Assembly: GCF_014359565.1 (NCBI RefSeq)
Contig: NZ_JACIZD010000009.1
Span: forward strand, 27,131-91,130
DNA length: 64,000 nt
From: Immundisolibacter sp.
GTDB taxonomy: Bacteria > Pseudomonadota > Gammaproteobacteria > Immundisolibacterales > Immundisolibacteraceae
Direction: 5' to 3'
The notes under the pieces are model-generated. The model searched no databases and was not told where the DNA came from. It saw nothing but the letters and a program-made list of their open reading frames with translations. Each line of letters begins with the position of its first letter. Position 1 is the stretch's first letter. Positions 40,640-50,571 of this stretch are shown piece after piece. A program made the translations under genes and the position numbers.

Positions 40640-41347
40640 TCAGCGGCCGGCCCGGCACAGTGCCCACACGTCGACCCTCGCCACACCGGCGCGCTTGAGG
40701 GCCAGCGCCAGCGCGCCGGCCGTGGCGCCGGTGGTCATCACATCGTCCACCACGGCCACGTGGCTCACGGCGGGCGGCTTTTGCACGGCGAACGCACCGC
40801 GCACGTTGCGCCGCCGGTCGGCCAGCGCAAGTCCGGTTTGCGGCGCCGTGGCGCGTATGCGCCGGCAGGCGTGGGCGTCGACCGGGATGCCCAGTCGCCG
40901 GCCGGCCTCGCGGGCGATGGCCTGCGCCTGGTCGTAGCCGCGCTGGCGCAGGCGCCGGTCGTGCAGCGGCACCGGAATCAACAGTTCGGGCCGTTCCCAG
41001 TGTCCGGACTGGGCGGCCTTGGCAAGCAGGGCGCCGGTCAGGCGGGCAAGACCCAGCCGGCGGCCGAACTTGAGGCGCTGCACCAGGCGGTCGAGCGGGG
41101 CGGCGTAGTGAAACGCCGCGTGAGCACGGTCCTGCGGTGGCGGGTGACGCAGGCAGCGGCCGCACACGCCGGCCACCGGCAGCGGCTGTGCACAGCGCTC
41201 GCAGGCCCGGCCCAGATACGGCAGCTCACCGCGACACGCGTCGCACAGCGGCAGGCGCTCACTGCCGGCTGCGCCGCACAGCGTGCACTGCGGCGGCAGC
41301 AGCCAGGCGAGCAGGGCGTCGAGATGTTCGTCAACTTTGGGGTTCAT
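40640..41347 (-). CDS. comF: ComF-family phosphoribosyltransferase-like protein
   Basis: A 235-residue ComF/GntX protein implicated in DNA uptake or utilisation. It has N-terminal zinc-binding Cys pairs (CTLCGAAG, CDAC, CERC, CGRC), then the PRTase fold with the PRPP loop VAVVDDVMTTGATAGA and the family motif RLRQRGYDQAQAIA. It is divergent from the biotin operon, as gntX lies next to bioH in enterics. The stop lies just past the end of pyrD (convergent). Confidence 0.9.
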   Translation of the reverse strand: MNPKVDEHLDALLAWLLPPQCTLCGAAGSERLPLCDACRGELPYLGRACERCAQPLPVAGVCGRCLRHPPPQDRAHAAFHYAAPLDRLVQRLKFGRRLGLARLTGALLAKAAQSGHWERPELLIPVPLHDRRLRQRGYDQAQAIAREAGRRLGIPVDAHACRRIRATAPQTGLALADRRRNVRGAFAVQKPPAVSHVAVVDDVMTTGATAGALALALKRAGVARVDVWALCRAGR

Positions 41348-41353
41348 GTCAGG

Positions 41354-41381
41354 TTGACACAGTGGCGTTCACGGCTATTCT
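41354..41381 (+). promoter_or_regulatory. Sigma-70 promoter of the bio operon
   Basis: Consensus -35 TTGACA (41354-41359), a 16-bp spacer and -10 TATTCT (41376-41381) lie between the divergent comF and bioB starts. The predicted transcription start near 41388 leaves a leader of about 47 bases before bioB. No clear BirA operator is visible. Confidence 0.6.
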
Positions 41382-41434
41382 GAATGCCGCCGCCGCGGGC
41401 GGCTCGTGTCCTGCACCGTTTCCGGAGTCCGCCC

Positions 41435-42454
41435 TTGACCGCCATTCGTCACGACTGGACGCGCGCCCAGATTCGCGCCCTGTTCGAGCTGCCGTTCAGC
41501 GACCTGCTGCACCGCGCGCAGACCACGCACCGCGCCCATTTCGATCCCAACACCGTGCAGGTCAGCACGCTGCTGAGCATCAAGACCGGCGCCTGTCCGG
41601 AGGACTGCGGCTACTGCCCGCAAAGCGCGCACCACGAGGCCGACCTGCAGCGCGAGGCGCTGCTGGACGTGGATGCCGTGGTCGCCGCCGCGCGCGCCGC
41701 GCGCGATGCGGGGGCCAGCCGCTTCTGCATGGGCGCCGCCTGGCGCAGCCCGCGCGAGAAGGATTTCGTGCGCGTGCTGGACATGGTGCGGCAGGTCAAG
41801 GCGCTGGGCCTCGAGACCTGCGTGACGCTGGGCATGCTCGGTGGCGACCAGGCGCCGCGCCTGAAGGCCGCCGGCCTGGACTACTACAACCACAACCTGG
41901 ACACCTCGCCCGAGTTCTACGGCCAAATCATCACCACCCGCACCTTCCAGGACCGCCTGGACACCCTGCAGCAGGTGCGCGATGCCGGGCTGAACGTGTG
42001 CTGCGGCGGCATCGTCGGCATGGGCGAGGCACGCGAGGACCGGGTCGGCCTGCTCGAATCCCTGGCCACCCTGCCCGAGCACCCGCAAAGCGTGCCGATC
42101 AACTATCTGGTGCAGGTGGCCGGCACGCCGCTGGCCGGCACGCCGGCGCTCGAGCCGCTGGAGTTCGTGCGCACCATCGCCGTGGCGCGGATCCTGATGC
42201 CGGCCTCGGTGGTGCGCCTGTCGGCCGGCCGCGAGAGCATGGACGACGCCCTGCAGGCGCTGTGTTTCCTGGCCGGTGCCAACTCGATCTTCTACGGCGA
42301 CAAGCTGCTGACCACCGGCAACCCGGCGGCCGAGCGCGACCGCGCGCTGTTCGCGACACTGGGCATCAACGCCGCGGAGCCGGCCGTGCGCTGCGCCGCG
42401 CCAGCCGCGCCGGCAGCCGGTTTGACCGACGTCGCGGTCGCTGCCGGCGGGTGA
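41435..42454 (+). CDS. bioB: Biotin synthase BioB
   Basis: The radical-SAM enzyme that inserts sulfur into dethiobiotin. The start is inferred to be TTG 41435, seven bases after GGAG, giving [20 protein letters not shown], which fits the family N terminus. The 339-residue protein has the radical-SAM cluster motif [32 protein letters not shown], the GGIVGMGE loop, and RLSAGRES carrying the arginine ligand of the auxiliary cluster. The bioF GTG overlaps its stop. Confidence 0.96.
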   Translation: MTAIRHDWTRAQIRALFELPFSDLLHRAQTTHRAHFDPNTVQVSTLLSIKTGACPEDCGYCPQSAHHEADLQREALLDVDAVVAAARAARDAGASRFCMGAAWRSPREKDFVRVLDMVRQVKALGLETCVTLGMLGGDQAPRLKAAGLDYYNHNLDTSPEFYGQIITTRTFQDRLDTLQQVRDAGLNVCCGGIVGMGEAREDRVGLLESLATLPEHPQSVPINYLVQVAGTPLAGTPALEPLEFVRTIAVARILMPASVVRLSAGRESMDDALQALCFLAGANSIFYGDKLLTTGNPAAERDRALFATLGINAAEPAVRCAAPAAPAAGLTDVAVAAGG

Positions 42455-43611
42455 GCTTCGATCTGGAAGCGGGCCTTGCAGCCCGCCGCGCCGCGGGTCT
42501 GTACCGCGAGCGGCGGATTGCGCAGTCGCCGCAGTCGCCGCTTCGCAAATTTCCCGGCGGCGAACTGCTGACCTTCTGCAGCAACGATTACCTGGGTCTT
42601 GCCAATCACCCGGCGGTGGCCGCCGCGCTGGTCCGTGGCGCGCAGCAGTGGGGAGTCGGCGCCGGTGCCTCGCACCTGCTGGCCGGCCACACGGCGGCTC
42701 ACCATGCGCTGGAAGAGGAGCTCGCCGCGGCCGTCGGCCGGCCGCGAGCCTTGCTGTTCTCGACCGGCTACATGGCCAATCTGGGCGTGCTGGGCGCGCT
42801 GCTCGACCGCCAGTCGGCGGTGTTCTCGGACCAGCTCAACCACGCCTCGCTGATCGACGCGGCGCGCCTGTGTCAGGCGCGGGTGAGCGTTTATCGGCAC
42901 GGCGACGCGCCGCATCTGGCCGAGCAGCTGGCGGCCGATGGCGCGCCGCGCCGGCTGGTCATCACCGACGGCGTGTTCAGTATGGATGGCGATCTGGCGC
43001 CGCTGGTCGAACTGGCGACCCTGGCGCAGCAGAGCAAGGCCTGGCTGATGGTCGACGACGCGCACGGCTTTGGCGTGCTGGGGCCGGGCGGCGCCGGCAG
43101 CGTGGCGCAGGCGGGCCTGGACGGCGCCGCGGTGCCGGTGCTGATGGGCACGCTCGGCAAGGCGCTGGGCTGTTTCGGTGCCTTCGTGGCCGGCAGTGAG
43201 GCGTTGATCGAGACGCTGATCCAGCACGCCCGCAGCTATATCTACACCACCGCCCTGCCGCCGGCGCTGGCCGAGGCCACGCGCGCCGCCCTGCGCCTGG
43301 CGCGGGTCGAGTCCTGGCGGCGCGAGAAGGTGCAGGCGCTGGTGGCGCGGTTCCGCGCCGGAGCCGGCCAGCTCGGCCTGCCACTGCTCGAATCGACCAC
43401 GCCCATCCAGCCGCTGATCGCCGGCAGTGCGCAGCGAGCGCTGGCCTGGAGCGCGCACCTGGAGCGGCTCGGCCTGCTGGTGCCGGCGGTGCGCCCGCCC
43501 ACGGTGCCTGAGGGCACGGCGCGCTTGCGCATCGTGCTCACCGCCGCCCACGAGGAGGCGCAGGTGGATCGCCTGCTGGACGCGCTGGCTGGCTTGCCGG
43601 ACCGGGCATGA
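42451..43611 (+). CDS. bioF: 8-amino-7-oxononanoate synthase BioF
   Basis: A PLP enzyme that condenses pimeloyl-thioester and L-alanine. The 386-residue protein has [58 protein letters not shown] (the Asp pairs with the PLP nitrogen) and the Schiff-base lysine in [16 protein letters not shown]. The GTG start overlaps the bioB stop (GTGA). Confidence 0.96.
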   Translation: MSFDLEAGLAARRAAGLYRERRIAQSPQSPLRKFPGGELLTFCSNDYLGLANHPAVAAALVRGAQQWGVGAGASHLLAGHTAAHHALEEELAAAVGRPRALLFSTGYMANLGVLGALLDRQSAVFSDQLNHASLIDAARLCQARVSVYRHGDAPHLAEQLAADGAPRRLVITDGVFSMDGDLAPLVELATLAQQSKAWLMVDDAHGFGVLGPGGAGSVAQAGLDGAAVPVLMGTLGKALGCFGAFVAGSEALIETLIQHARSYIYTTALPPALAEATRAALRLARVESWRREKVQALVARFRAGAGQLGLPLLESTTPIQPLIAGSAQRALAWSAHLERLGLLVPAVRPPTVPEGTARLRIVLTAAHEEAQVDRLLDALAGLPDRA

Positions 43612-43624
43612 GCGCTGGCGCGCC

Positions 43625-44509
43625 ATGAGTCGCGATGCTGAGGCCGAATTTCGCCTCGACACGCGCCGGGTGCGCCGGGCCTTCGATAGGGTCGCGGCGG
43701 GCTACGAGACCCGCGCTGTGCTGCAGCGAACGGTCGAGGCGCATTGCCTCTCGCGGCTGGACCTGGTGCGCCTCGCGCCGCAGTCGATTCTCGATCTGGG
43801 CTGCGGGCCGGGGGTCGCCGGACGGGCACTCCTGAAACGCTACCGGGGCGCGCAGGTCACGGGGGTCGACTTTGCCCCGGCCATGCTGCGCGTGGCGCGC
43901 CAGCGGCGGCGCTGGTTTTCGGCGCAGCGCTTCGTGTGCGCGGCCGCGCAGGCGCTGCCGCTGGCACCCGACAGCGTGGACCTGGTGTTCAGCAACCTGA
44001 CCGTGCAGTGGTGCAACGACCCGGCCGCCGTGCTGGCGGAGGTGTGGCGCGTGCTGCGGCCCGGCGGGCTGTTCATGTTCACCAGCCTGGGCCCGGACAC
44101 GCTCAGGGAGCTGCGCGCGGCCTGGCGGGCGGTGGACGGCGCCACGCACGTGAGTGCCTTCATCGACATGCACGACCTGGGCGATGCGCTGGGCCGCAGT
44201 GGCTTCGAACAGCCGGTGCTGGACGTGGAGCGGTTCTGTCTCACCTATGCGGACGTGCGCGCCCTGGCGGTGGACCTGAAATCCATCGGCGCCGGCAACG
44301 TCACAGCCGGCCGGCGCCGCCAGCTCACCGGCCGGGCGGCCTGGTCGGCCATGGAAGCGGCTTACGAAGCGTCTCGCAGCGAAGGTCGCCTGCCGGCCAC
44401 CTACGAGGTGATCTATGCGCACGCCTGGAAGCCGCTGGTGTTACGGCGCCATGATCCGCAGGCACCCCAGCCGCTGAGATTTCATCCGCCGCGTCGTGGG
44501 CGCGCATGA
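43625..44509 (+). CDS. bioC: Malonyl-[ACP] O-methyltransferase BioC
   Basis: Methylates malonyl-ACP so that fatty-acid synthesis can build the pimeloyl moiety of biotin. The 294-residue protein has the BioC N terminus (RVRRAFDRVAAGYETRAVLQ), SAM-binding ILDLGCGPGVAG, VDFAPAML and the NLTVQWCNDPAAVLAEVWRV block. ATG 43625 lies 13 bp after bioF. The demethylating esterase BioH is absent from this cluster, so another pimeloyl-ACP methyl esterase elsewhere is expected. Confidence 0.93.
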   Translation: MSRDAEAEFRLDTRRVRRAFDRVAAGYETRAVLQRTVEAHCLSRLDLVRLAPQSILDLGCGPGVAGRALLKRYRGAQVTGVDFAPAMLRVARQRRRWFSAQRFVCAAAQALPLAPDSVDLVFSNLTVQWCNDPAAVLAEVWRVLRPGGLFMFTSLGPDTLRELRAAWRAVDGATHVSAFIDMHDLGDALGRSGFEQPVLDVERFCLTYADVRALAVDLKSIGAGNVTAGRRRQLTGRAAWSAMEAAYEASRSEGRLPATYEVIYAHAWKPLVLRRHDPQAPQPLRFHPPRRGRA

Positions 44510-45186
44510 GCAGGGGATTTTTCGTCACCGGCACCGACACCGGGGTCGGCAAGACCCGCGTCTCGGCCGGCCTGATCGCGGTGCTGCGCCAGCAGGGTCT
44601 GCGCGTGGCCGGAATGAAGCCGGTGGCCAGTGGCTGCGCCGCCACGCCGGCGGGCCTGCGCAATGACGATGCGCTGGCCTTGATCGGCGCGAGCGGTGGC
44701 GATTGGCCCTATGAGTGGGTCAATCCCTATGCCTTCGCGCCCCCCATTGCGCCGCATCTGGCGGCGGCGGACGTGGGATCGACGATCCGCTTCGCGGTAA
44801 TCGAGCAGGCCTTCGGTCAACTGGCCGCGCAGTCCGACTGCGTCGTCGTGGAAGGCGTCGGCGGCTGGCGGGTGCCGCTCGGGCCGGACGGCGATGTGGC
44901 GGATCTGGCCATGGGCCTGCAGCTGCCGGTGGTACTGGTGGTCGGCCTGCGGCTGGGCTGCCTGAATCATGCCGCCCTGACGGCGGCCGACATCCGCCGT
45001 TGTGGTCTGCCACTGGCCGGCTGGGTGGGGAATGCGATCGAGACCGGTTTTGAGCGCCTGGATGACAACCTGAAGGCCCTGGGCGACAGCCTGGCGGCAC
45101 CCTGTCTGGGCGTGCTCCGCCACGCTGCCGCGGCCACGCCGGCCAGCGTCGCCCGGGATTTGCGCGCGCCGCCGATTGGTTCCTGA
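44506..45186 (+). CDS. bioD: Dethiobiotin synthetase BioD
   Basis: ATP-dependent ring closure of DAPA with CO2 to dethiobiotin. The 226-residue protein shows the P-loop GTDTGVGKTRVSAGL, KPVASGC, and VVVEGVGGWRVPLG. It overlaps bioC by four bases and ends the bioBFCD operon. bioA (DAPA aminotransferase) is not in the window. Confidence 0.95.
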   Translation: MSRGFFVTGTDTGVGKTRVSAGLIAVLRQQGLRVAGMKPVASGCAATPAGLRNDDALALIGASGGDWPYEWVNPYAFAPPIAPHLAAADVGSTIRFAVIEQAFGQLAAQSDCVVVEGVGGWRVPLGPDGDVADLAMGLQLPVVLVVGLRLGCLNHAALTAADIRRCGLPLAGWVGNAIETGFERLDDNLKALGDSLAAPCLGVLRHAAAATPASVARDLRAPPIGS

Positions 45187-45222
45187 TGCCTGTGAACGAG
45201 CCACCTTCCAGGCCGCTTCGGC

Positions 45223-45252
45223 TTGTCAGGGGGTAGCGGCCGCGGGTAGTAT
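45223..45252 (+). promoter_or_regulatory. Putative promoter of the cytochrome oxidase operon
   Basis: TTGTCA (45223-45228), an 18-bp spacer and TAGTAT (45247-45252) precede the DUF2244 gene, the first gene of the oxidase operon. Transcription would start near 45259, upstream of the AGGAGG ribosome site at 45326. Confidence 0.4.
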
Positions 45253-45336
45253 TCGCGCGGCTTTTTGTCGCAGGTGCGCTACGCATTCCAGCGGCGGCGC
45301 GGGTTACCCGCCCGGACGGTGCAGCAGGAGGTGGCG

Positions 45337-45873
45337 GTGGCGCTGCGCATGCAGCAGACGCGGGACGGCACTTGGCGTTTCGAGCTGCTTCCGAACCGAT
45401 CCAGCTCCTGGACGCAGACCAGGCGCTTTCTGATGGTGATCGCGCTGCTCGATGGCCTGATCGCCCTGCTGTTTGCCTGGCAGGGTCTGTGGCTGGTTTT
45501 GCCCTTCAGCGGGCTTGAGGTGGCGGCCCTCGGGGCTGGCCTGTATTGCTGCTCGCGGGCCACGTATCGGCGCGAGCTGATTCTGGTTGAGGGGGAACGG
45601 GTCGTCGTGTTGCGCGGCGGTGAACGGGTCGAGTGTCGCGACGAGCTTGCGCGCGCCTGGACCAGGTTGCAGTGGCAGTCGGTGTGTGAGCGCGGGTGCA
45701 GCCGCCTGCTGCTTGGTTCGCATGGGCGGTTTTTTGAAATCGGGGCTTTCCTGGTCGAGACCGAGCGCCGGCAACTGGCCGGCGATCTTGGCCGCCTGCT
45801 GGGTCAGCCGTTGGGCGCACGGGCGCCCGAGATTGCTCTTGATGCCGGATTGAACAGGGAGATGGGTCTTTGA
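45337..45873 (+). CDS. DUF2244 membrane protein
   Basis: A 178-residue protein of the DUF2244 family, usually found beside aa3-type cytochrome oxidase genes. It has two adjacent transmembrane helices (FLMVIALLDGLIALLFAW and LVLPFSGLEVAALGAGLYCC) and a C-terminal soluble domain. The opening WRFELLPNRSSSW is the family signature. GTG 45337 follows AGGAGG (45326-45331) by five bases; ATG 45349 and in-frame TTG 45265 are alternatives. coxB overlaps its stop. The function is unknown. Confidence 0.8.
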   Translation: MALRMQQTRDGTWRFELLPNRSSSWTQTRRFLMVIALLDGLIALLFAWQGLWLVLPFSGLEVAALGAGLYCCSRATYRRELILVEGERVVVLRGGERVECRDELARAWTRLQWQSVCERGCSRLLLGSHGRFFEIGAFLVETERRQLAGDLGRLLGQPLGARAPEIALDAGLNREMGL

Positions 45874-47006
45874 AGATGAGACAAAAACGTCACGCTGCGC
45901 CCGGGCGACTGCTTGGCATCTTGCTGGCTGGCCTGGCGACGCAACCGGCCCGTGCCGAGTATGGGATGAACCTTGTGCGCGGTGCCACGGACCTGAGCCA
46001 CCGCGTGTTCGACCTGCACATGATCTCCCTGTGGGTCTGTGTCGCCATCGGCGTGGTGGTGTTCGGCGCCATGTTTTATTCGCTGTTTGCGTTTCGCAAA
46101 TCGCGCGGCGCCGTGGCGGCCAATTTCCACGAGAACACGACGGTCGAGGTGGTGTGGACGATCATCCCGTTCATCATCCTGATCGCCATGGCGATTCCGG
46201 CCACCCGCACCCTGATCGCCCTGGAGGACACCTCGGATTCCGGGCTCACCATCAAGGTCACCGGCTACCAGTGGCGCTGGCAGTACGAGTACCTGGGCGA
46301 GGACGTCAGTTTCTTCAGCAACCTGGCGCAGAGCAGCCGGGATGCCATGAATGGCGATCCGACCGGTATCGAGCATTACCTGCTGGATGTGGACAACCCG
46401 GTCGTGGTGCCGGTCAACACCAAGGTGCGGTTCGTCATCACCTCGAACGATGTCATCCACTCGTGGTGGGTGCCGGCGCTGGGCTGGAAGCAGGACGCTA
46501 TCCCCGGCTTCATCAATGACAGCTGGACCAGCATTCCGCAGCCGGGCGTCTATCGTGGACAATGCGCGGAGCTGTGCGGCAAGGATCACGGCTTCATGCC
46601 GGTAGTCATCGAGGCCAAGACGCAGGCAGACTATGAAACCTGGCTGGCGGCCAAGAAGGCCGAGGCCGAGGCCGCAAAAAGCGGCGCTGACCGGGAATGG
46701 ACCAAGGACGAGCTGATGGAACGGGGCAAGACGGTGTATGGCACCTATTGCGTCGCCTGCCACCAGGCCAACGGTCAGGGCATCCCGCCGGCTTTCCCGG
46801 CCCTGGCGGGTGGCGTTCTTACCACCGGACCGGTCGAGGGGCACATCGACCGGGTCTTGCATGGCAAGGCCGGCACCGCCATGCAGGCGTTCGGTTTGCA
46901 GCTGAACGACGTCGATCTGGCTGCGGTGATCACCTATGAGCGCAACGCCTTTGGAAATGACAAGGGTGACCTGGTGCAGCCGAAACAGATCAAGGCGTTG
47001 CGCTGA
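45870..47006 (+). CDS. coxB: Cytochrome c oxidase subunit II with fused cytochrome c domain
   Basis: Subunit II of an aa3-type oxidase. It receives electrons at the CuA centre and, here, through a fused C-terminal heme c domain. A signal peptide (to PARA|EYG), two transmembrane helices (about residues 50-72 and 90-112), a CuA cupredoxin domain ([14 protein letters not shown] with earlier HSWWVPALG) and a class I cytochrome c domain ([12 protein letters not shown] near 293) are present. TTG 45870 has AGGGAG eight bases upstream and overlaps the DUF2244 stop; ATG 45876 is a close alternative. 378 aa from TTG. Confidence 0.95.
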   Translation: MKMRQKRHAAPGRLLGILLAGLATQPARAEYGMNLVRGATDLSHRVFDLHMISLWVCVAIGVVVFGAMFYSLFAFRKSRGAVAANFHENTTVEVVWTIIPFIILIAMAIPATRTLIALEDTSDSGLTIKVTGYQWRWQYEYLGEDVSFFSNLAQSSRDAMNGDPTGIEHYLLDVDNPVVVPVNTKVRFVITSNDVIHSWWVPALGWKQDAIPGFINDSWTSIPQPGVYRGQCAELCGKDHGFMPVVIEAKTQADYETWLAAKKAEAEAAKSGADREWTKDELMERGKTVYGTYCVACHQANGQGIPPAFPALAGGVLTTGPVEGHIDRVLHGKAGTAMQAFGLQLNDVDLAAVITYERNAFGNDKGDLVQPKQIKALR

Positions 47007-47065
47007 TCCAGCGCCTGCCTGACCCGTACGCTACGTCGCAAGATTCACGGTCCGGAGGACACGCC

Positions 47066-48643
47066 ATGGCAACTGTGGCCCACGAAGTCGATCATCACCA
47101 CGGCCCGGCGCGCGGAATTTCGCGCTGGCTGTTTACCACCAACCACAAGGACATCGGGTCGCTGTACCTGTGGCTGGCGTTGATCATGTTCCTGACCGGC
47201 GGCTCGCTGGCCATGCTGATCCGCGCCGAGCTGTTCCAGCCGGGCCTGCAGCTGGTCGAGCCGGAGGTTTTCAACCGTCTGACGACCATGCACGGCCTGA
47301 TCATGGTGTTCGGCGCCGTGATGCCGGCCTGGACGGGTTTTGCCAACTGGATGATTCCGCTGATGGTCGGCGCGCCGGACATGGCGCTGCCGCGCATGAA
47401 CAACTGGAGCTTCTGGATCCTGCCGTTCGCCTTCAGCCTGCTGATGAGCACCTGGTTCCTGGAGGGTGGTGCGCCGGCATTCGGCTGGACCTTCTACGCG
47501 CCGTTGTCCACCACCTTTGCGCCGTCGACAACCGATATATTCATTTTCGCTGTGCATCTGATGGGCTTCTCGTCGATCATGGGCGCCATCAATGTCATCG
47601 CGACGGTGCTGAACATGCGTGCGCCGGGCATGACGCTGATGAAGATGCCCCTGTTCTGCTGGACCTGGCTGGTGACGGCCTTTCTCCTGATTGCCGTAAT
47701 GCCTGTCTTGGCGGGCACGGTGACCATGATGCTGACCGATCGCCATTTCGGCACGAGTTTTTTCAGCGCTGCCGGCGGTGGTGACCCGGTATTGTTCCAG
47801 CATGTGTTCTGGTTCTTCGGGCATCCCGAGGTTTACATCATGATCCTGCCGGCGTTTGGCGTGGTGTCGGAGATCATTCCGACCTTCGCCCGCAAGCAGA
47901 TTTTCGGCTATGCCTCGATGGTGTACGCCATCTCGGCCATTGCCTTCCTGTCGTTCATCGTCTGGGCACATCACATGTTTGCCACCGGCATGCCGGTGGC
48001 GGGCGAGCTGTATTTCATGTACGCCACCATGCTGATCGCCGTGCCGACCGGTGTGAAGGTGTTCAACTGGGTGACTACGCTGTGGCGCGGCTCGATTACC
48101 TTCGAGACGCCGATGCTGTTTGCTCTGGCCTTCGTATTCCTGTTCACCATCGGTGGCTTCTCGGGCCTTATGCTCGCAGTCGGCCCAGTCGACATGCAGT
48201 ATCACGACACCTATTTCGTGGTGGCGCATTTCCACTATGTGCTGGTGCCAGGCGCGGTGTTCGCCCTGATGGCCGGCGCGTATTACTGGATTCCGAAGTG
48301 GACCGGCCACATGTATGACGAGCGCCTGGGCAAGCTGCATTTCTGGTTGTCGGCGATTTCGGTCAACGTGTTGTTCTTTCCGATGCATTTCGTCGGCCTG
48401 CAGGGCATGCCCCGGCGCATTCCGGACTACGCGCTGCAATTCGCCGATTTCAACCGCATTGCCAGTATCGGCGGCTTCGTGTTCGGCCTGTCGCAGCTGC
48501 TGTTCGTGTACATCATGATCAAGACAGTGCGCGGCGGCGTGAAGGCCACCGACCGCGTCTGGGAAGGCTCGCACGGACTTGAATGGACGCTGCCTTCGCC
48601 GGCGCCCTACCACAGCTTCACGACCGCCCCGGAAATTCGCTGA
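47066..48643 (+). CDS. coxA: Cytochrome c oxidase subunit I
   Basis: The catalytic subunit with heme a and the heme a3-CuB site where O2 is reduced and protons are pumped (525 aa, 12 helices). Visible are [27 protein letters not shown] (heme a His), [15 protein letters not shown] (CuB His-Tyr pair and the E of the D-channel), [10 protein letters not shown] (CuB histidines) and [13 protein letters not shown] (heme a3/a histidines). GGAGGA precedes ATG 47066. Confidence 0.97.
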   Translation: MATVAHEVDHHHGPARGISRWLFTTNHKDIGSLYLWLALIMFLTGGSLAMLIRAELFQPGLQLVEPEVFNRLTTMHGLIMVFGAVMPAWTGFANWMIPLMVGAPDMALPRMNNWSFWILPFAFSLLMSTWFLEGGAPAFGWTFYAPLSTTFAPSTTDIFIFAVHLMGFSSIMGAINVIATVLNMRAPGMTLMKMPLFCWTWLVTAFLLIAVMPVLAGTVTMMLTDRHFGTSFFSAAGGGDPVLFQHVFWFFGHPEVYIMILPAFGVVSEIIPTFARKQIFGYASMVYAISAIAFLSFIVWAHHMFATGMPVAGELYFMYATMLIAVPTGVKVFNWVTTLWRGSITFETPMLFALAFVFLFTIGGFSGLMLAVGPVDMQYHDTYFVVAHFHYVLVPGAVFALMAGAYYWIPKWTGHMYDERLGKLHFWLSAISVNVLFFPMHFVGLQGMPRRIPDYALQFADFNRIASIGGFVFGLSQLLFVYIMIKTVRGGVKATDRVWEGSHGLEWTLPSPAPYHSFTTAPEIR

Positions 48644-48648
48644 CGCAC

Positions 48649-48759
48649 ATGGCAGACCGTATCGCGTCCGTGCGCAGGCCGAATCGCTGGTTACTAATCG
48701 GCCTGGCGGCGCTGGTGGTTGCCATTTATTCGCTGACCATCATGGTCCAGATGGGGTAG
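48649..48759 (+). CDS. Small single-helix protein of the oxidase operon
   Basis: A 36-residue open frame between coxA and ctaG: a basic N terminus (MADRIASVRRPNRW) followed by one transmembrane helix (LLIGLAALVVAIYSLTIMVQ). It starts five bases after the coxA stop and ends seven before ctaG. Similar tiny membrane proteins at this position in other proteobacterial cox operons are annotated as cytochrome oxidase small assembly proteins. Codon use and spacing support translation, though it is too short for strong homology claims. Confidence 0.65.
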   Translation: MADRIASVRRPNRWLLIGLAALVVAIYSLTIMVQMG

Positions 48760-48766
48760 CACGACG

Positions 48767-49354
48767 ATGCACGAACGTCAGCGCGGTATCGCGCGCACCA
48801 CCCGTCGGCTGTTGCTGGCGGTCGGGCTCATGTTCGGTTTCGGCTTCGCGCTGGTGCCGCTGTACAACGCCATGTGCGAGGTGGTGGGCCTGAATGGCAA
48901 ATCGTCCAATCTGACCGGTACGGCATCCGCCCCGCAGGAGTCGACCGGCCAGCCGCCGGCGGTGGGTCGCGAGGTGACGGTCGAGTTCGTGGCCAATACG
49001 AATGCCGATTTGGCGTGGGATTTCCAGCCAAAGGTGGCGCGCATGAAAGTTCGGGTCGGTGAAACCGCCGAGGCGGTTTATGTGGCCCGCAACCGCGCGG
49101 CGCACGAGGTGACCGGTCAGGCGATCCCGAGCGTGGCGCCCGGTGTCGCCGCGAAGCATTTTCACAAGATCGAGTGTTTCTGCTTTACCGAACAGAAGCT
49201 CGCAGCCGGCGAACAGAAAGACATGACGGTCCGTTTTCGCGTTGATCCGGATCTCTCCAGTGAGGTGCGAACGGTGACCCTGGCGTACACGTTCTTCGAC
49301 CTGCACAAGGCGCCTGCGGATGCGCATGCCGGTCACGCCGCGGCCGGTGGCTGA
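48767..49354 (+). CDS. ctaG: Cytochrome c oxidase assembly protein CtaG/Cox11
   Basis: A membrane-anchored periplasmic copper chaperone that builds the CuB site of subunit I. The 195-residue protein has one N-terminal helix (LLLAVGLMFGFGFALVPLYN), the PLYNAMCEVVGLNGK motif, and the copper-binding KIECFCFTEQKL motif. It sits between the small protein gene and coxC, as in many oxidase operons. Confidence 0.95.
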   Translation: MHERQRGIARTTRRLLLAVGLMFGFGFALVPLYNAMCEVVGLNGKSSNLTGTASAPQESTGQPPAVGREVTVEFVANTNADLAWDFQPKVARMKVRVGETAEAVYVARNRAAHEVTGQAIPSVAPGVAAKHFHKIECFCFTEQKLAAGEQKDMTVRFRVDPDLSSEVRTVTLAYTFFDLHKAPADAHAGHAAAGG

Positions 49355-49399
49355 GCGCCCGCGAGTGGCCAAAACGTTTTATTTGGAGGATTGACAGGA

Positions 49400-50281
49400 A
49401 TGGCACAGGCACACGGCGGATATTACGTACCGGCACAGACCCGCTGGCCTATCGTGGGCGCGCTGGCGCTGACGCTGATGGTGATCGGCGGCGTCAACTG
49501 GCTGCACGCGCATGAGGTCGGCAAGCTGGTCTTGCTGGGCGGCCTGCTGCTGCTGCTGGTGATGGTTTTCGGCTGGTTCGGCAACGTCATCCGTGAGAGC
49601 CAGGCGGGCCTGAACAACGAGCAGATGGACCGCTCCTACCGTTGGGGCATGGCCTGGTTCATTGTTTCCGAAGTATTTTTCTTCGCCGCCTTTTTCGGCG
49701 CCTTGTTCTTTGCCCGTAATTTTTCGGTTCCGTGGCTGGGCGGGGAAGGCGATGTCATGAAATCGCTGACTCACGGCTTTCTGTGGCCGAATTTCGAGGC
49801 GACCTGGCCGTTGATCAACCCGCCCAAGGCCGAAGGCTTTGACGTTCCGACCGGCACCGTGCCGGCCTGGGGTGTGCCGGCGCTCAATACCGCGATTCTG
49901 TTGACAAGCGGCGTCACGATAACCATCGCGCACTGGGGCCTGCTCAAGAACAAGCGGCCGCAGCTGATTCTGGGCCTGGCCGCCACCGTGGCGCTGGGCG
50001 TGCTGTTCCTGTATTTCCAGGCCGAGGAATACGCGCATGCCATGCATGAGCTGAACCTGACCATGGCATCGGGCATCTATGGATCGACCTTCTACATGCT
50101 GACTGGCTTTCACGGAGCGCACGTGACGCTGGGCACCATCATGCTGATCGTGATCCTGCTGCGCAGCATCAAGGGTCATTTCACGCCGGAACACCACTTC
50201 GGTTTCGAGGCGGTGGCCTGGTACTGGCACTTCGTCGACGTGGTCTGGCTCGGCCTGTTCGTGTTCGTCTACTGGTTGTGA
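49400..50281 (+). CDS. coxC: Cytochrome c oxidase subunit III
   Basis: A seven-helix core subunit that stabilises proton pumping (293 aa). YYVPAQTRWPIVGALAL opens the protein; SEVFFFAAFFGALFFARN, the long periplasmic loop, TGFHGAHVTLGTIMLIV and WYWHFVDVVWLGLFVFVYWL are the family signatures. ATG 49400 is nine bases after GGAGGA; TTG 49391 is not needed. Confidence 0.96.
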   Translation: MAQAHGGYYVPAQTRWPIVGALALTLMVIGGVNWLHAHEVGKLVLLGGLLLLLVMVFGWFGNVIRESQAGLNNEQMDRSYRWGMAWFIVSEVFFFAAFFGALFFARNFSVPWLGGEGDVMKSLTHGFLWPNFEATWPLINPPKAEGFDVPTGTVPAWGVPALNTAILLTSGVTITIAHWGLLKNKRPQLILGLAATVALGVLFLYFQAEEYAHAMHELNLTMASGIYGSTFYMLTGFHGAHVTLGTIMLIVILLRSIKGHFTPEHHFGFEAVAWYWHFVDVVWLGLFVFVYWL

Positions 50282-50502
50282 CCGGGCGGGCTTGCCGGGA
50301 AAGGCTGGTGCGGCTGCAGGACGCCGCTGGCAAAACCCGCGAGCAGCAGCAGGAACAGCACTACCGACAGGCCGATCCGCCAGGTCAGGGCGCGCGCCAT
50401 GCGATCGTGCCCGCGTCTTGGTCCCAGCATGGCAAACACGGCTGAGCCCAGCGCGATCAGGATGGCCGCCAGCATGGCCAGAATGAACGCCTTAACCAGC
50501 AT
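50269..50502 (-). CDS. DUF2909 twin-helix membrane protein
   Basis: A 77-residue protein with two transmembrane helices (residues about 5-27, FILAMLAAILIALGSAVFAM, and 42-60). The linker GPRRGHDRMARALTWRIGLS is typical of DUF2909, a family often placed antisense within cytochrome oxidase operons. It converges on coxC and overlaps its last 13 bases. The function is unknown. Confidence 0.82.
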   Translation of the reverse strand: MLVKAFILAMLAAILIALGSAVFAMLGPRRGHDRMARALTWRIGLSVVLFLLLLAGFASGVLQPHQPFPASPPGHNQ

Positions 50503-50571
50503 GATCGCCCCTCGCCAGAGTTGAATGTGACGCATTCTAGTCCCGCAGCGGCGGGCTGACGGGTGCGTGTC

